This document shows positions 16,534 to 25,355 of a stretch of 44,917 bases of DNA, piece after piece. Both the position numbers and the translations under genes were made by a program. The stretch is from Lachnospiraceae bacterium UBA3692. GTDB lineage: Bacteria; Bacillota; Clostridia; Lachnospirales; Lachnospiraceae. Numbering within the stretch: position 1 is the stretch's first letter; each line of letters opens with the position of its first letter. The stretch lies in assembly GCA_002372815.1 (NCBI GenBank), contig DFIR01000076.1:21700-66616 (forward strand), given 5' to 3'. The notes beneath the pieces were generated by a model, which ran no database searches, had not been told where the DNA came from, and worked only from the letters and a program-made list of their open reading frames with translations.

Positions 16534-17850
16534 TTACATCGGTGTGATCCGCGACAGTCCGCGGAACCGGAGCCAGGCGTAGAGACTCTGGACCAGCCAG
16601 GACAGCGGGTAGACCATGCACAGGCCGAGGTAGCCGAACCGGCCGGCCAGGACCGTTGAACCGAAGAGGTAGGTCACGAAGTGCAGGATCCCGATGAACA
16701 GGGCGGACCCGTGGGCACCGATGGCCTGAAGAGCATTGCGGAAGATGACGACCCAGTAGAGCGGGGCCGTGACCAGGTACAGGCGGAACATGAAGGCGCC
16801 GGCGCGGAGGAGCTCCTGTGATGCGTCCGGTCCCGCCATGCGCGAGATGAGCTGTGGCGCCGGCAGGAGCAGAAGCAGCAAAGCGAATGTATAGAGAAGA
16901 TGCCAGCCCACGAGGCAGCGGTTATACCGAAGGACAGCGTCCCGGTTGCCGCTGCCTTTGTTCTGTCCTGTGACCACGCCGGAGACGGTGCCCAGCTCCC
17001 ACGCTCCTGCCATCAACAGGTTGTAGAGCGTGGTCGCGAAAGTGTAGCCGGCGATGAGGTCCACCGACATACGGTTGAGCGCGACCTGAAAGAAGGAACG
17101 GCCCAGGCTTCCCAGCAGGAACATGCCTGTCTTGGCCCCTCCGCCCGCGGCGATCTCCCTGTAGACCTGCCCGCCGACTTCCGGCAGGGAGACCAGGCGG
17201 AAACGGCTGTGCCAGCGTCTGCGGCAGTAGAGAAAGAGGGACAGCACCATCAGCAGGTGCGTCAGGAGGGCGGAGAGCGCGCTGCCCCAGACCGGCAGGC
17301 GCAGGATGCCGATGAGGAACCAGGTCAGGAGCGTGTTGACTACGACGCTCGCCGCGGAGATGAGACTCATGAATTTCGCGTCGCCGAAGCTCTGCAGGGT
17401 CACCATGAGGAGCCGCTGGAACAGGAGGAATACCGTGGTGGCCAGCACCACAGAGACATAGACCTGCGCGTCCGCCCGGAGCTCCACGGGCATGGAGAGA
17501 AGGGACAGGAGCAGCGGGGAGAACGGGATGAGGAGGAGCGACGCGGCGCTCAGGACCGCGCCGGTGAGGACACTGCCCGTGAAAGCCCGCGCGAAGAGCC
17601 GGTCGTCGTGGCTCCCGACGCAGCGCCCGAGATAGATCCCGATCCCGAAACTGATGCCGTTGACCAGGGAGGACTGGAAACTGCCCACCGGGGAACAGGC
17701 GCCGATCACGGCCACAGCCCTGGGATCCAGGACATGGCTGACCACGGAGACGCTGATCGGCGCATAGATGTTTTCAAAGATCGCCGCCAAGGCCACCGGG
17801 AAGAAAAAGCGCAGCATCAGGCGGGGGGAATACTCTTTCGTAAAATCCAT
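16534..17850 (-). CDS. MATE family transporter
   Basis: A 438-residue, 12-helix protein of the MATE/MatE family (FFFPVALAAIFENIYAPISV at the start, the repeat PLYWVVIFRNALQAIGAHGSALF in the second half), which exports drugs or small metabolites using H+ or Na+ gradients. Its ATG (17848-17850) overlaps the stop codon of the upstream STAND gene in a TAATG arrangement, so the two are probably translationally coupled. Coupling of a MATE pump to a STAND regulator is unusual; the pump's cargo is unknown. Two MatE repeats are complete and no break is seen. Confidence 0.9.
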   Translation of the reverse strand: MDFTKEYSPRLMLRFFFPVALAAIFENIYAPISVSVVSHVLDPRAVAVIGACSPVGSFQSSLVNGISFGIGIYLGRCVGSHDDRLFARAFTGSVLTGAVLSAASLLLIPFSPLLLSLLSMPVELRADAQVYVSVVLATTVFLLFQRLLMVTLQSFGDAKFMSLISAASVVVNTLLTWFLIGILRLPVWGSALSALLTHLLMVLSLFLYCRRRWHSRFRLVSLPEVGGQVYREIAAGGGAKTGMFLLGSLGRSFFQVALNRMSVDLIAGYTFATTLYNLLMAGAWELGTVSGVVTGQNKGSGNRDAVLRYNRCLVGWHLLYTFALLLLLLPAPQLISRMAGPDASQELLRAGAFMFRLYLVTAPLYWVVIFRNALQAIGAHGSALFIGILHFVTYLFGSTVLAGRFGYLGLCMVYPLSWLVQSLYAWLRFRGLSRITPM

Positions 17851-19997
17851 TACAGTGTCCGGATCCTTTCTTCCACCCGGGACAGCCAGGCGGTCTCATT
17901 CGGATAATGGGCCCGCAGACCGGAAGCTGTCTGCAGATACAGCTCGCGGGCACGGTACAGGAGCTGCGGCGACGCCCCGGAGAGATCCTGATCCGGTGCC
18001 TGCCTGAAGGAACGGCAGTACAGATCCGCCAGCTGCTCCATGCAGTGAAGCGTATCTTCGTGGTCCGGCCCGCGGTAAGCGCGGAACCCGCGCAGGTTCT
18101 CCTCCAGCAGGCGCGCGGCGGTCGGGGCATCTCCGAGGGTCAGCGCGAAAGCGATGTCTGTCTCCCGCAGATCGAGCTGTTTCGGGACGTCCTCCCCGCA
18201 GCGGGAGAAATACAGCTGCATCTCCCGGTGCATCCTGCGGCGGCAGGCGCGGGCCTCTTCGACCTGCCCCTGCTGCAGGAGGAACAGGGCCATGCGGCGG
18301 GAATGATACGCTTCGGTCAGCAGCAGGCGGTCGGTGCGCGCCTCTTCCGGCGCCTGCCGGTACAGTTCGGAAGCTTCCTCCAGAAGCGCCCGCACCTCGG
18401 ACGTCTCTCCGCGGAAGAGCGGGCCGCGGGTGCATTTCCCGCAGGCTTCCATGTGCTGCCACCATCGGTCTGGATCCTGCGAGCGGCAGCCGCGGAGATT
18501 CTCCAGACCGCGCCGGTACCACTGTTCCGCCGCGTCGAAGCGGAGAGAATTGTGGAAGACCGCGCCGAAACGGACGGCCAGCCAGCCGGTCTCCCGGGAG
18601 GGCTCGCCGCAAGACGCGCGCACGTTCTCGAAGAGCCGGCGGTAGCCGCGTTCGGCACCCTGGAAGTCCTCCATCACCCACAGGAAGGTGTAGAGGCGGT
18701 CCAGCGCGGCAGCCATCCATGCCGGACTGTCGGGCAGTGCGCGGAGGATGCTCTGTACGGCGGGGAGACGCACCAGCATCTCCTTCCGGGGCATGTTCCA
18801 GGCGTTGCTCACATCCTCCGCCACACCTTCCAGGAAGTGCCGGCAGTTCTTGAGGCCGGGGCGAAGGGTGAGACGGACATTTTCGGCGATCAGCGGATGC
18901 AGGGAGACGCGCTGCTGCCCGTCCTGTCCTTCCTGCAGCTGCAGGAGCGAGTGGGCGGCCAGCGTGTCCGTGAGGCCGGGATCTGCGCCGCAGACCCGCT
19001 CCGCCCAGTCCCGGGGGACGCCTTCCGGCGGCAGGAGGGAGAGTGCCATGAGGTATTGCCGGGCGCCCCGCTCGAGGCGCTGGTCCAGGAACGTCAGCCG
19101 CTCCGCCGTGTCGGCATCCGGCAGGATACCGTCCGTGGTGAGCCAGAGCTTCAGCCCCAGCGTGTGTCCGCCCACCTTGCGGCTCTGCTGCCGGAAAGCC
19201 TGCATCTGCCCTGCGGACAGATCCGGCCGCAGCAGGAAGGCGAGATCCGTGAGCTCCCGGTCCGTCATGGCTGTGAGCGGCAGCGGGCAGGGGCGAAGAG
19301 GTCCGGACAGCACTTCAAACGCCGCGCCGGTCAGGCGGCTGGACAGCAGAATGTCCGCGGGCAGGGACAGCAGGGTCTCCATATCCCTTGGCCGGACTTC
19401 CCGCACGTCGTCCACCAGCAGCAGGAGGCGGCGGGAGCGGGCGAGGCGGTCCAGCGCCGCCAGCTTCTCCCGGAAATAGCGCTGGCGGGAGCGGTATCTG
19501 CGCGCCGACCACTGCATGCCGGACACAGAGAGGACCGCGTCGTCGGTGACAGCCTTCTTCAGGCCTTCTCCGGCCGGCAGGAAGAGCACGCTGTCATAGG
19601 AGGGCGCAGCAGTCCCGCCCTCCTGCACCATCTTTGCATACGCGGTGAGCAGGGACGTCTTGCCGATCCCGCCCATGCCGGTGACCAGAATGATCCGCTG
19701 TCCGGCTGCGAGACGGTTGCGGAGCTCTGCCAGCTCCCGTCGCCTCCCGGTGAATGGCTGTCCCTGCGGAAAAGCGGGCGTCGTCACTTCCCCGCCTTCC
19801 ATGCGCCTGCATTGCTCCAGACACGCCTCGATGCGCGCTGCGGCCTCAGCACGCGCCTGCCCGTCGTGATAGCCGGCCGGTGTGTCGGCGTATTCTTCGC
19901 GGAGCCTGTCCATCACCTGTTCGTAGTGAAGCCGGAGACGGTGGAGCGGCTCATTCTTTCCTCCGGGGATGTCCGCTGTCGATGTCAGGTCACGCAT
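17850..19997 (-). CDS. STAND (NB-ARC-like) NTPase with C-terminal TPR-like repeats
   Basis: A 715-residue signal-transduction NTPase. Walker A is GMGGIGKT at residues 107-114, Walker B is LLLLVDD at 191-197, followed by a sensor-like ILLSSRL and a GGHTLGLKLW motif equivalent to the GLPLA motif of NB-ARC proteins. Residues from about 430 onward are helical with TPR-like spacing (FQGAERGYRRLFENV, FDAAEQWYRRGLENL), the likely sensing part. The start is the ATG at 19997, with GGGAGGAAAGG just upstream; the HTH gene's stop lies inside this gene, a 13-bp overlap. STAND proteins typically switch by ATP-dependent oligomerisation. It shares a promoter region with the divergent TIR operon. Confidence 0.88.
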   Translation of the reverse strand: MRDLTSTADIPGGKNEPLHRLRLHYEQVMDRLREEYADTPAGYHDGQARAEAAARIEACLEQCRRMEGGEVTTPAFPQGQPFTGRRRELAELRNRLAAGQRIILVTGMGGIGKTSLLTAYAKMVQEGGTAAPSYDSVLFLPAGEGLKKAVTDDAVLSVSGMQWSARRYRSRQRYFREKLAALDRLARSRRLLLLVDDVREVRPRDMETLLSLPADILLSSRLTGAAFEVLSGPLRPCPLPLTAMTDRELTDLAFLLRPDLSAGQMQAFRQQSRKVGGHTLGLKLWLTTDGILPDADTAERLTFLDQRLERGARQYLMALSLLPPEGVPRDWAERVCGADPGLTDTLAAHSLLQLQEGQDGQQRVSLHPLIAENVRLTLRPGLKNCRHFLEGVAEDVSNAWNMPRKEMLVRLPAVQSILRALPDSPAWMAAALDRLYTFLWVMEDFQGAERGYRRLFENVRASCGEPSRETGWLAVRFGAVFHNSLRFDAAEQWYRRGLENLRGCRSQDPDRWWQHMEACGKCTRGPLFRGETSEVRALLEEASELYRQAPEEARTDRLLLTEAYHSRRMALFLLQQGQVEEARACRRRMHREMQLYFSRCGEDVPKQLDLRETDIAFALTLGDAPTAARLLEENLRGFRAYRGPDHEDTLHCMEQLADLYCRSFRQAPDQDLSGASPQLLYRARELYLQTASGLRAHYPNETAWLSRVEERIRTL

Positions 19998-20995
19998 CCC
20001 TTTCCTCCCAGAATGAATTTGAAGCGGAACGGGCTGGCAGCCGTACAGCCCGCCTCCTCCAGGGCGTCGTCCAGCAGGGACGACGCCTGCCGGAACCACT
20101 CCGTACACCAGACGGGATCCCGGCCGGTGCAGGCTCTCTCATATTCGTCCAGGAGATCCAGGACGAAGAGGTCCATGGCAGCGCCGCCCGGGAGCCGGTG
20201 GTCCCTGCGGAGGGGCATGTACCCGAGCTGTGCCAGCCAGTCCTGCATCCGCTGACGGCTGACGAAGGGGATGCCCAGGATGAGCAGGTGCCGGATCATC
20301 GCGCTTCGGGAGACTTCGCCGGCCAGAGCCATTTCCCGTGTGAACTGCGGTTCATAGCTGCGTGTATCCACGTGCGCCCGTAGTTCGCTCATGCCTCTGC
20401 GGACGTGACTGCCGAGGTACTGTATGGCCTGGCGGCAGTAGATATACCGCAGGTTCTCCTGCGGCCGGGTGCCCGGCGCGCACATGGCCAGCAGCTCTTC
20501 CGGCCGCTGCTTGTCCAGGAACTCCTGCTGGAGCTTCCTGAGGAGGGCATGCCGTGCCTCCCGCACCGGATCGCCGGCATCGGCAGGCCGGAAGCAGCGG
20601 TCCGGCCGGTCCGCCCAGGCGGTCATGAGATAGTGCCTGTCCGCCTCCCCCAGCCCGAGTGCCTGTCCGAAGGCTTCGCAGGACGCGCGGTTCTTCGGAT
20701 AATGGCGGCCAGTGCGCCAGTAGCGGACCGTCACGGCAGAGAATCGCCCGCCGGCTTCTTCTGCGCCGGAAGAAGGATCAGGCGAGGGGCTTTCTTCGCT
20801 CTGCAGCGCCTGGATGCGCTGCGCCAGCAGCTCGTCCCCGTCCCCGCGGCTCCGCAGGCCGTTCGCCTCCCGGAACAGCCGGCACCGTTCTTCCACCCAG
20901 AGATCCTCCGCGCGTCTGTCGCGGGAGCGTGTCAGGGAGATGACGCGCTCAGCCAGCGGCTGCAGGTTTTTTCTTCGCAGCTGCGGTCCTTCCAT
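19985..20995 (-). CDS. HTH-containing regulatory protein paired with the STAND NTPase
   Basis: A 336-residue soluble protein. A probable helix-turn-helix lies near residues 85-120 (AVTVRYWRTGRHYPKNR then AFGQALGLGEADRHYLMTAW), resembling Cro/C1-type domains. The C-terminal two thirds are helical and unassigned. The start is the ATG at 20995, with GGGAGG eight nt upstream; an in-frame ATG at 21061 would put the start inside the promoter palindrome. It leads the minus-strand operon with STAND and MATE genes. It is the obvious candidate to bind the palindrome between the two divergent operons, which is inference. Confidence 0.65.
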   Translation of the reverse strand: MEGPQLRRKNLQPLAERVISLTRSRDRRAEDLWVEERCRLFREANGLRSRGDGDELLAQRIQALQSEESPSPDPSSGAEEAGGRFSAVTVRYWRTGRHYPKNRASCEAFGQALGLGEADRHYLMTAWADRPDRCFRPADAGDPVREARHALLRKLQQEFLDKQRPEELLAMCAPGTRPQENLRYIYCRQAIQYLGSHVRRGMSELRAHVDTRSYEPQFTREMALAGEVSRSAMIRHLLILGIPFVSRQRMQDWLAQLGYMPLRRDHRLPGGAAMDLFVLDLLDEYERACTGRDPVWCTEWFRQASSLLDDALEEAGCTAASPFRFKFILGGKGCVT

Positions 20996-21033
20996 TCTCC
21001 ATACCTCCCGGATCTGTCCGTCATTCTTCTTCA

Positions 21034-21136
21034 AGCATATTCTTTTTTTGTGCGCCGACAACCATGTGGATCTTAACAGGACGCAAATCCTGTTAAAACC
21101 GACATGGTTGCGGCGTAAATTTTACCACATTATAGT
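21034..21136. promoter_or_regulatory. Divergent promoters with nested palindrome (HTH-STAND operon / TIR operon)
   Basis: Inner perfect 9-bp inverted repeat TTAACAGGA (21073-21081) / TCCTGTTAA (21088-21096). Outer repeat CAACCATGT (21059-21067) / ACATGGTTG (21102-21110), which continues into CGCCG/CGGCG with one bulged base. Rightward promoter: TTGCGG (21108-21113), 17 nt, TATAGT (21131-21136). Leftward promoter: TTGTCG (21061-21056), 16 nt, TATGCT (21039-21034). Each outer arm overlaps one -35 box, so a single bound dimer or tetramer could control both operons. The rest of the 209-bp gap to the TIR start holds nothing else I recognise. Confidence 0.7.
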
Positions 21137-21204
21137 CAGTCTGTATGGAAGATGGGGGGAGTGCGCGCGCTTTGCGGCGCAGCCGCTCCGGTATGGAGGA
21201 GAGT

Positions 21205-23271
21205 ATGAACGAACTGAGATGTAAAGTATGCGGCGGTGTGCTGGTACAGATCGCGGAAGGGATCTATGAGTGCGAGAGTTGCGGAAACCGCGTGATCCGT
21301 CCGGCCGGGAACGACCGGGCTTCCCTCGAAGGGCTGATGAGAGGCGCCGGACAGCTCCTGGAAGCGGGTGATTTCGACAGTGCCTATGCGGCTTATGAGA
21401 CGATCCTCGCGAAAGATCCGTCCGATGTGCGCGCCCGCTGGCAGCTGCTTCTGTGCCGCTACGGCGTCCGGTATGAGGAGGATGCGCTGACCGGCAGACA
21501 GGTCCCGACCGTGAACCGGATGAGATACGACCCGCTCCTCGAGGACCCGGATTACCAGAGGGTGCTTGCGGACGCAGGGAGCGAGAAGGACAGCTACGGG
21601 GAGAAAGCCCGCGCCATCGCGGACATCCAGGCGCGCTATCTGGAGATCGCCCGCAGGGAGCAGCCTTACGACGTCTTCATAAGCTTCAAGGCGGAGGACG
21701 GCGGCGTGCGGACCCGTGACAGCGTCATCGCGCAGGAGATCTATGACCGGCTGACGGAGCGGGGCATCCGGACCTTCTACTCCCGCATCACGCTGCAGGG
21801 CAAGTCTGGCGCGGAATATGAGCCGTATATTTTCTCGGCGCTGCACAGCGCGCGTCTGATGCTCCTGGTCGCCACCAGCAGGGAGCATGTGCGGGCCGCC
21901 TGGGTGCAGAACGAGTGGCGCCGCTACCTCGCGCTGATGGCGGAGGACCGGGACCGCTCGCTGCTGCCCGTCTATGAGGGGATGGAGAAGGAGGACTTTC
22001 CCTCAGTGATCCCGGTGCGCGAGGCCGTGGATTACAGCCGTGACGGCGCGCTCGCCGAGATCGTGCAGGGCGTGCTGACGCTGACCGGCCTGGGAACTGT
22101 CCTCAATGCCGAAGATACCCGCGGGACGATCCTGCGCCTGACCGACAGCCTCCGCTCGCAGATCGAACATGAACAGTGGAAGGAGGCGCGGGACACAGCC
22201 GGGAAGATCCTGGACCTGGACGCCGAGAACGGCGACGCCTATTTCTATCTCCTGCTGGCGGAGTACCGGGTGACCCGCCCCACGAAGCTCGCCGATCTGG
22301 ACGATCCGTGGACGGAGAGCCGGTATTATCAGCGCGCTATGAAATATGCCGCGCCTGCCCGCCGGCAGATGCTGGAAGCCGTGAAGCTGCGCAGGGACAT
22401 GCGCACCGCCGCCTCCCGCGAGCAGATGGCGGCGGAGGCGGAGAACCAGCGACTGGCCAGGGAGAAGGACATCAGCTACGAGAAGGCGCTGGCCTTCATG
22501 AAGGAAGGGAAGTACAGCGAGGCTCTCGCCCTGCTCTCCGGGCCTGCCTATGCCCATCCGGAGGCGCATGAGAAGATCGTCTACTGCCAGATGGCGCTCA
22601 AGGAGCAGCAGGAGGTACATTCCGACTTTTTCACGAAGCAGCTTGAGAAGATGCAGCCCGGCATCCTGCAGAAAGCGGAGACGGCAGCCAGGCGGCTGCA
22701 GACGGCGACCCCGGCCGGGGGCGGGAAGGAGGCATTCGACCGCGCCGACAGCGCCATGCTGCTGTTCATCAACGCCGGCGTGATCGCGGCGCTGGCACTG
22801 CTGGGGACGTTTCGGATCCTGCCGTATGTCTTCGGGATGGTCCTGCTCCTGCCGGCGGGACTCTTCCCGCTCCTTCTGATCCATTTCGCCGGCGATACTA
22901 AAAAATGGCTGACGCTCCTACGCACGGGAGCCTTCTTCGGCATCTGCTACCTGATCGCCCTCGTCATGCAGGTCGATAACTCCGTGCTGAACGAAGACAG
23001 TGATCCGCGCAGGTTCTTCCCGGTCTTTCTGGTCTATGCGATCTATATAGTGGCGCTGGGGATCCTGGACAAGCTGCGCTACAGCCGGTACACAGCCGTG
23101 AAGGACAGGGCCGTGAAGATCTTCCGGCAGATCGGTGAACTGGAGGATAAGGCATGGAACCGCTACACGGATGATTATTCCGGTTATCTGCCGAGACGCC
23201 CCGTGTCCGCGGCGGACCTTCTGCTGTCGAAGTTCCCGGACAGCGTGAGGAGAGATATCCTCGGAAGATGA
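21205..23271 (+). CDS. TIR domain membrane protein 1 (zinc ribbon-TPR-TIR-TM)
   Basis: A 688-residue protein. An N-terminal zinc ribbon (C6, C9, C23, C26) is followed by a TPR-like helical stretch (about 40-150) containing ARWQLLLCRYGVRY. The TIR domain spans about 155-285, starting at YDVFISFKAED; E237 in AAWVQNEW sits four residues after W233, the position of the catalytic glutamate of NAD-cleaving TIR domains. A second helical repeat region and a charged helix lead to about four membrane helices at 525-635 and a cytoplasmic tail. The start is the ATG at 21205 behind GGAGGAG; an upstream in-frame ATG at 21145 has no such site. First gene of the rightward operon. Confidence 0.88.
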   Translation: MNELRCKVCGGVLVQIAEGIYECESCGNRVIRPAGNDRASLEGLMRGAGQLLEAGDFDSAYAAYETILAKDPSDVRARWQLLLCRYGVRYEEDALTGRQVPTVNRMRYDPLLEDPDYQRVLADAGSEKDSYGEKARAIADIQARYLEIARREQPYDVFISFKAEDGGVRTRDSVIAQEIYDRLTERGIRTFYSRITLQGKSGAEYEPYIFSALHSARLMLLVATSREHVRAAWVQNEWRRYLALMAEDRDRSLLPVYEGMEKEDFPSVIPVREAVDYSRDGALAEIVQGVLTLTGLGTVLNAEDTRGTILRLTDSLRSQIEHEQWKEARDTAGKILDLDAENGDAYFYLLLAEYRVTRPTKLADLDDPWTESRYYQRAMKYAAPARRQMLEAVKLRRDMRTAASREQMAAEAENQRLAREKDISYEKALAFMKEGKYSEALALLSGPAYAHPEAHEKIVYCQMALKEQQEVHSDFFTKQLEKMQPGILQKAETAARRLQTATPAGGGKEAFDRADSAMLLFINAGVIAALALLGTFRILPYVFGMVLLLPAGLFPLLLIHFAGDTKKWLTLLRTGAFFGICYLIALVMQVDNSVLNEDSDPRRFFPVFLVYAIYIVALGILDKLRYSRYTAVKDRAVKIFRQIGELEDKAWNRYTDDYSGYLPRRPVSAADLLLSKFPDSVRRDILGR

Positions 23272-23317
23272 GGCGCACACGTCCGGCAGGACCGGACCAC
23301 AGGGAGGAGAGCAGGAT

Positions 23318-25345
23318 ATGAAAACACTGAAATGCAGGATCTGCGGCGGCGATATCGTCCCGCGCGGCGAGACCGGCGTATGCGACAGCTGCGGCGCCGT
23401 CGTCTCCCTCGTCTCCGTCTCGGATGACATCCGGATCGAGAGCATGAACCGCGCCAATGAAGCGCGGCGCACCCATGACTATGACGAGGCGGTGCGCGCC
23501 TGGTCGAAACTGGCCGCGGAGGATCCGTCGAACGCGGAAGCCCGCTGGAATCTTGCACTGAGCCGCTACGGCGTCGACTACGTGTGGGACGAACTGACGG
23601 CGGATTTTCTCCCGACGATCAACCGCCTGCGCTATGACCGGTTCACGGACGACCCGGACTACCAGGCCGCCGTGATGAACGCGGACGAGAACGCGATCGT
23701 CTATTACATGGAGGAGGCGAAGCGGATCCAGTCGATCCAGGACCGCCTCCTGGAGCTGATCCGCACGGAGCCGGACTATGACGTGTTCATCAGCTTCAAG
23801 GCGGAGGACACGGCAGGCGCGCGCACGCGCGACAGCGTGCTGGCGCAGGAGATCTACGAGCAGCTGACCGCCAAGGGCCTGCGCGTCTTTTACTCCCGCA
23901 TCAGCCTGCAGAACGTGTCCGGACAGGAATATGAGCCGCACATTTTCGCTGCCCTGCACAGCGCGAGGATCATGATCCTCGTCGGCACGCGCCTGGACTA
24001 TCTGTCCGCGCCGTGGGTGAAGAACGAGTGGTCCCGCTTCCTGGCCCTGATGGATGGTGACCAGGACCGGTACCTGATCCCCGCCTATGAGTCGATGGCT
24101 CCGGAATTCTTCCCGGCGGAGATCCCCATGCGCGAGGCGCTGGACATGTCGACGCCCGGTGCCATGCTCGATCTGACGCAGGGCGTGCTGAAACTTCTGG
24201 GGAGAGAAAACACCGCAGCCTCCCGGGAGGAGTACAACCGGCTCGTCGAGCGCATGAAGGGAAGCCTCGCGGAAGGAGACTTTGCCCAGGTGCGGGCGCT
24301 CGGGGACCAGGCGGTCCAGGCAGATCCCGCCGGCGCCGAGGCCTGGTGGATGCTCCTGCTGGCGGAGAACGGCCTCACGGACGAGAGCGGCCTTCTCACC
24401 GCCCGCATCAACTGGATGGACAGCCGGTATTTCAACCAGGCTTACAACCTGGCGGGCAGCCGCCGCAGGAAGCTCCTGGAGGAGGTCCGGCAGAACTACG
24501 AGACCTATCTGGAGGAGCGCAGCAAGGAAGCGCGCCTGGCATCTGAGGCGCAGATCTCGGCGCGGCAGGCGTCGCAGGCTGTCGAACAGGCCAGGGCGCT
24601 TATGATGGCGGGCAAGTATAAGGAAGCCGGGGAACTGCTCGCTTCAAGCCCTGCCATGAGCGAGGAGGCCCGGGAACTCCGGGAGGACGCGGAGCTGGGC
24701 CTGGAGTACGGGAAGATCGATACGGAGAGCTGGCTGTGGGACGAGGCGGTCAGGAGATATCCGAACCTGCGGGAGACGCTGAAAGAATACTGCCATACAC
24801 CTTACAGCAGGCAGAGCGGTCTGCCCGGCAGTGCCCTGAAGCGGGTCGTCGCGGCCGGCATGACGGTCGGCGGCGCTCTGATCGCCCGTCTCCTCGCTGC
24901 GCAGGGCGGGATGATCGGCACCCTCTCTCTGATCGTGTTCATCATAGGCCTGATGCTCCTGGCCTCCTGCGTGATGGAACTTGTCGGCAACAGCACCACA
25001 AAAAAGGTGGTCACGTTCGGCTTTCCCTTTGTCGGCGCGATCCTGTGGGACATGCTCAGATATGAACTGCCCGTGATCATCCGGAACGCCCTTCCTTTCC
25101 TGCTGCTGGCGGCAGTGACCGGGTTCGGCGCGGTCAGCGTCCGGGACCTCCTCATCGAGGGGCGGAACGACGCGGTCAGAAAGCACAGGGGAGAGATCTA
25201 TGACCGGAAGATGAAGGCTGCGGCGGAGGAGCTGAAGAAGGAATATCAGGAGCGCTTTGCGCCCCTGGCCAAATACGGTCCGCTGAAGACACTGAACAAT
25301 GATCCGGCCGGCACCTGGGAGCGGATCAGGAACAGGGAACTGTGA
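23318..25345 (+). CDS. TIR domain membrane protein 2 (zinc ribbon-TPR-TIR-TM)
   Basis: A 675-residue paralogue of the preceding gene. Zinc ribbon C6, C9, C22, C25; TPR-like region with ARWNLALSRYGVDY; TIR domain from YDVFISFKAED at about residue 154, with the candidate catalytic E237 in APWVKNEW. After a helical region, three or four membrane helices (about 505-600) include LSLIVFIIGLMLLASCVMEL, and a charged tail ends the protein. It starts 46 bases after the first TIR gene with GGGAGGAGAG upstream. The two share their N-terminal halves closely while the C-terminal halves have diverged, so they arose by duplication and may sense or bind different partners. Confidence 0.87.
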   Translation: MKTLKCRICGGDIVPRGETGVCDSCGAVVSLVSVSDDIRIESMNRANEARRTHDYDEAVRAWSKLAAEDPSNAEARWNLALSRYGVDYVWDELTADFLPTINRLRYDRFTDDPDYQAAVMNADENAIVYYMEEAKRIQSIQDRLLELIRTEPDYDVFISFKAEDTAGARTRDSVLAQEIYEQLTAKGLRVFYSRISLQNVSGQEYEPHIFAALHSARIMILVGTRLDYLSAPWVKNEWSRFLALMDGDQDRYLIPAYESMAPEFFPAEIPMREALDMSTPGAMLDLTQGVLKLLGRENTAASREEYNRLVERMKGSLAEGDFAQVRALGDQAVQADPAGAEAWWMLLLAENGLTDESGLLTARINWMDSRYFNQAYNLAGSRRRKLLEEVRQNYETYLEERSKEARLASEAQISARQASQAVEQARALMMAGKYKEAGELLASSPAMSEEARELREDAELGLEYGKIDTESWLWDEAVRRYPNLRETLKEYCHTPYSRQSGLPGSALKRVVAAGMTVGGALIARLLAAQGGMIGTLSLIVFIIGLMLLASCVMELVGNSTTKKVVTFGFPFVGAILWDMLRYELPVIIRNALPFLLLAAVTGFGAVSVRDLLIEGRNDAVRKHRGEIYDRKMKAAAEELKKEYQERFAPLAKYGPLKTLNNDPAGTWERIRNREL

Positions 25346-25355
25346 GGGGGAAGAA

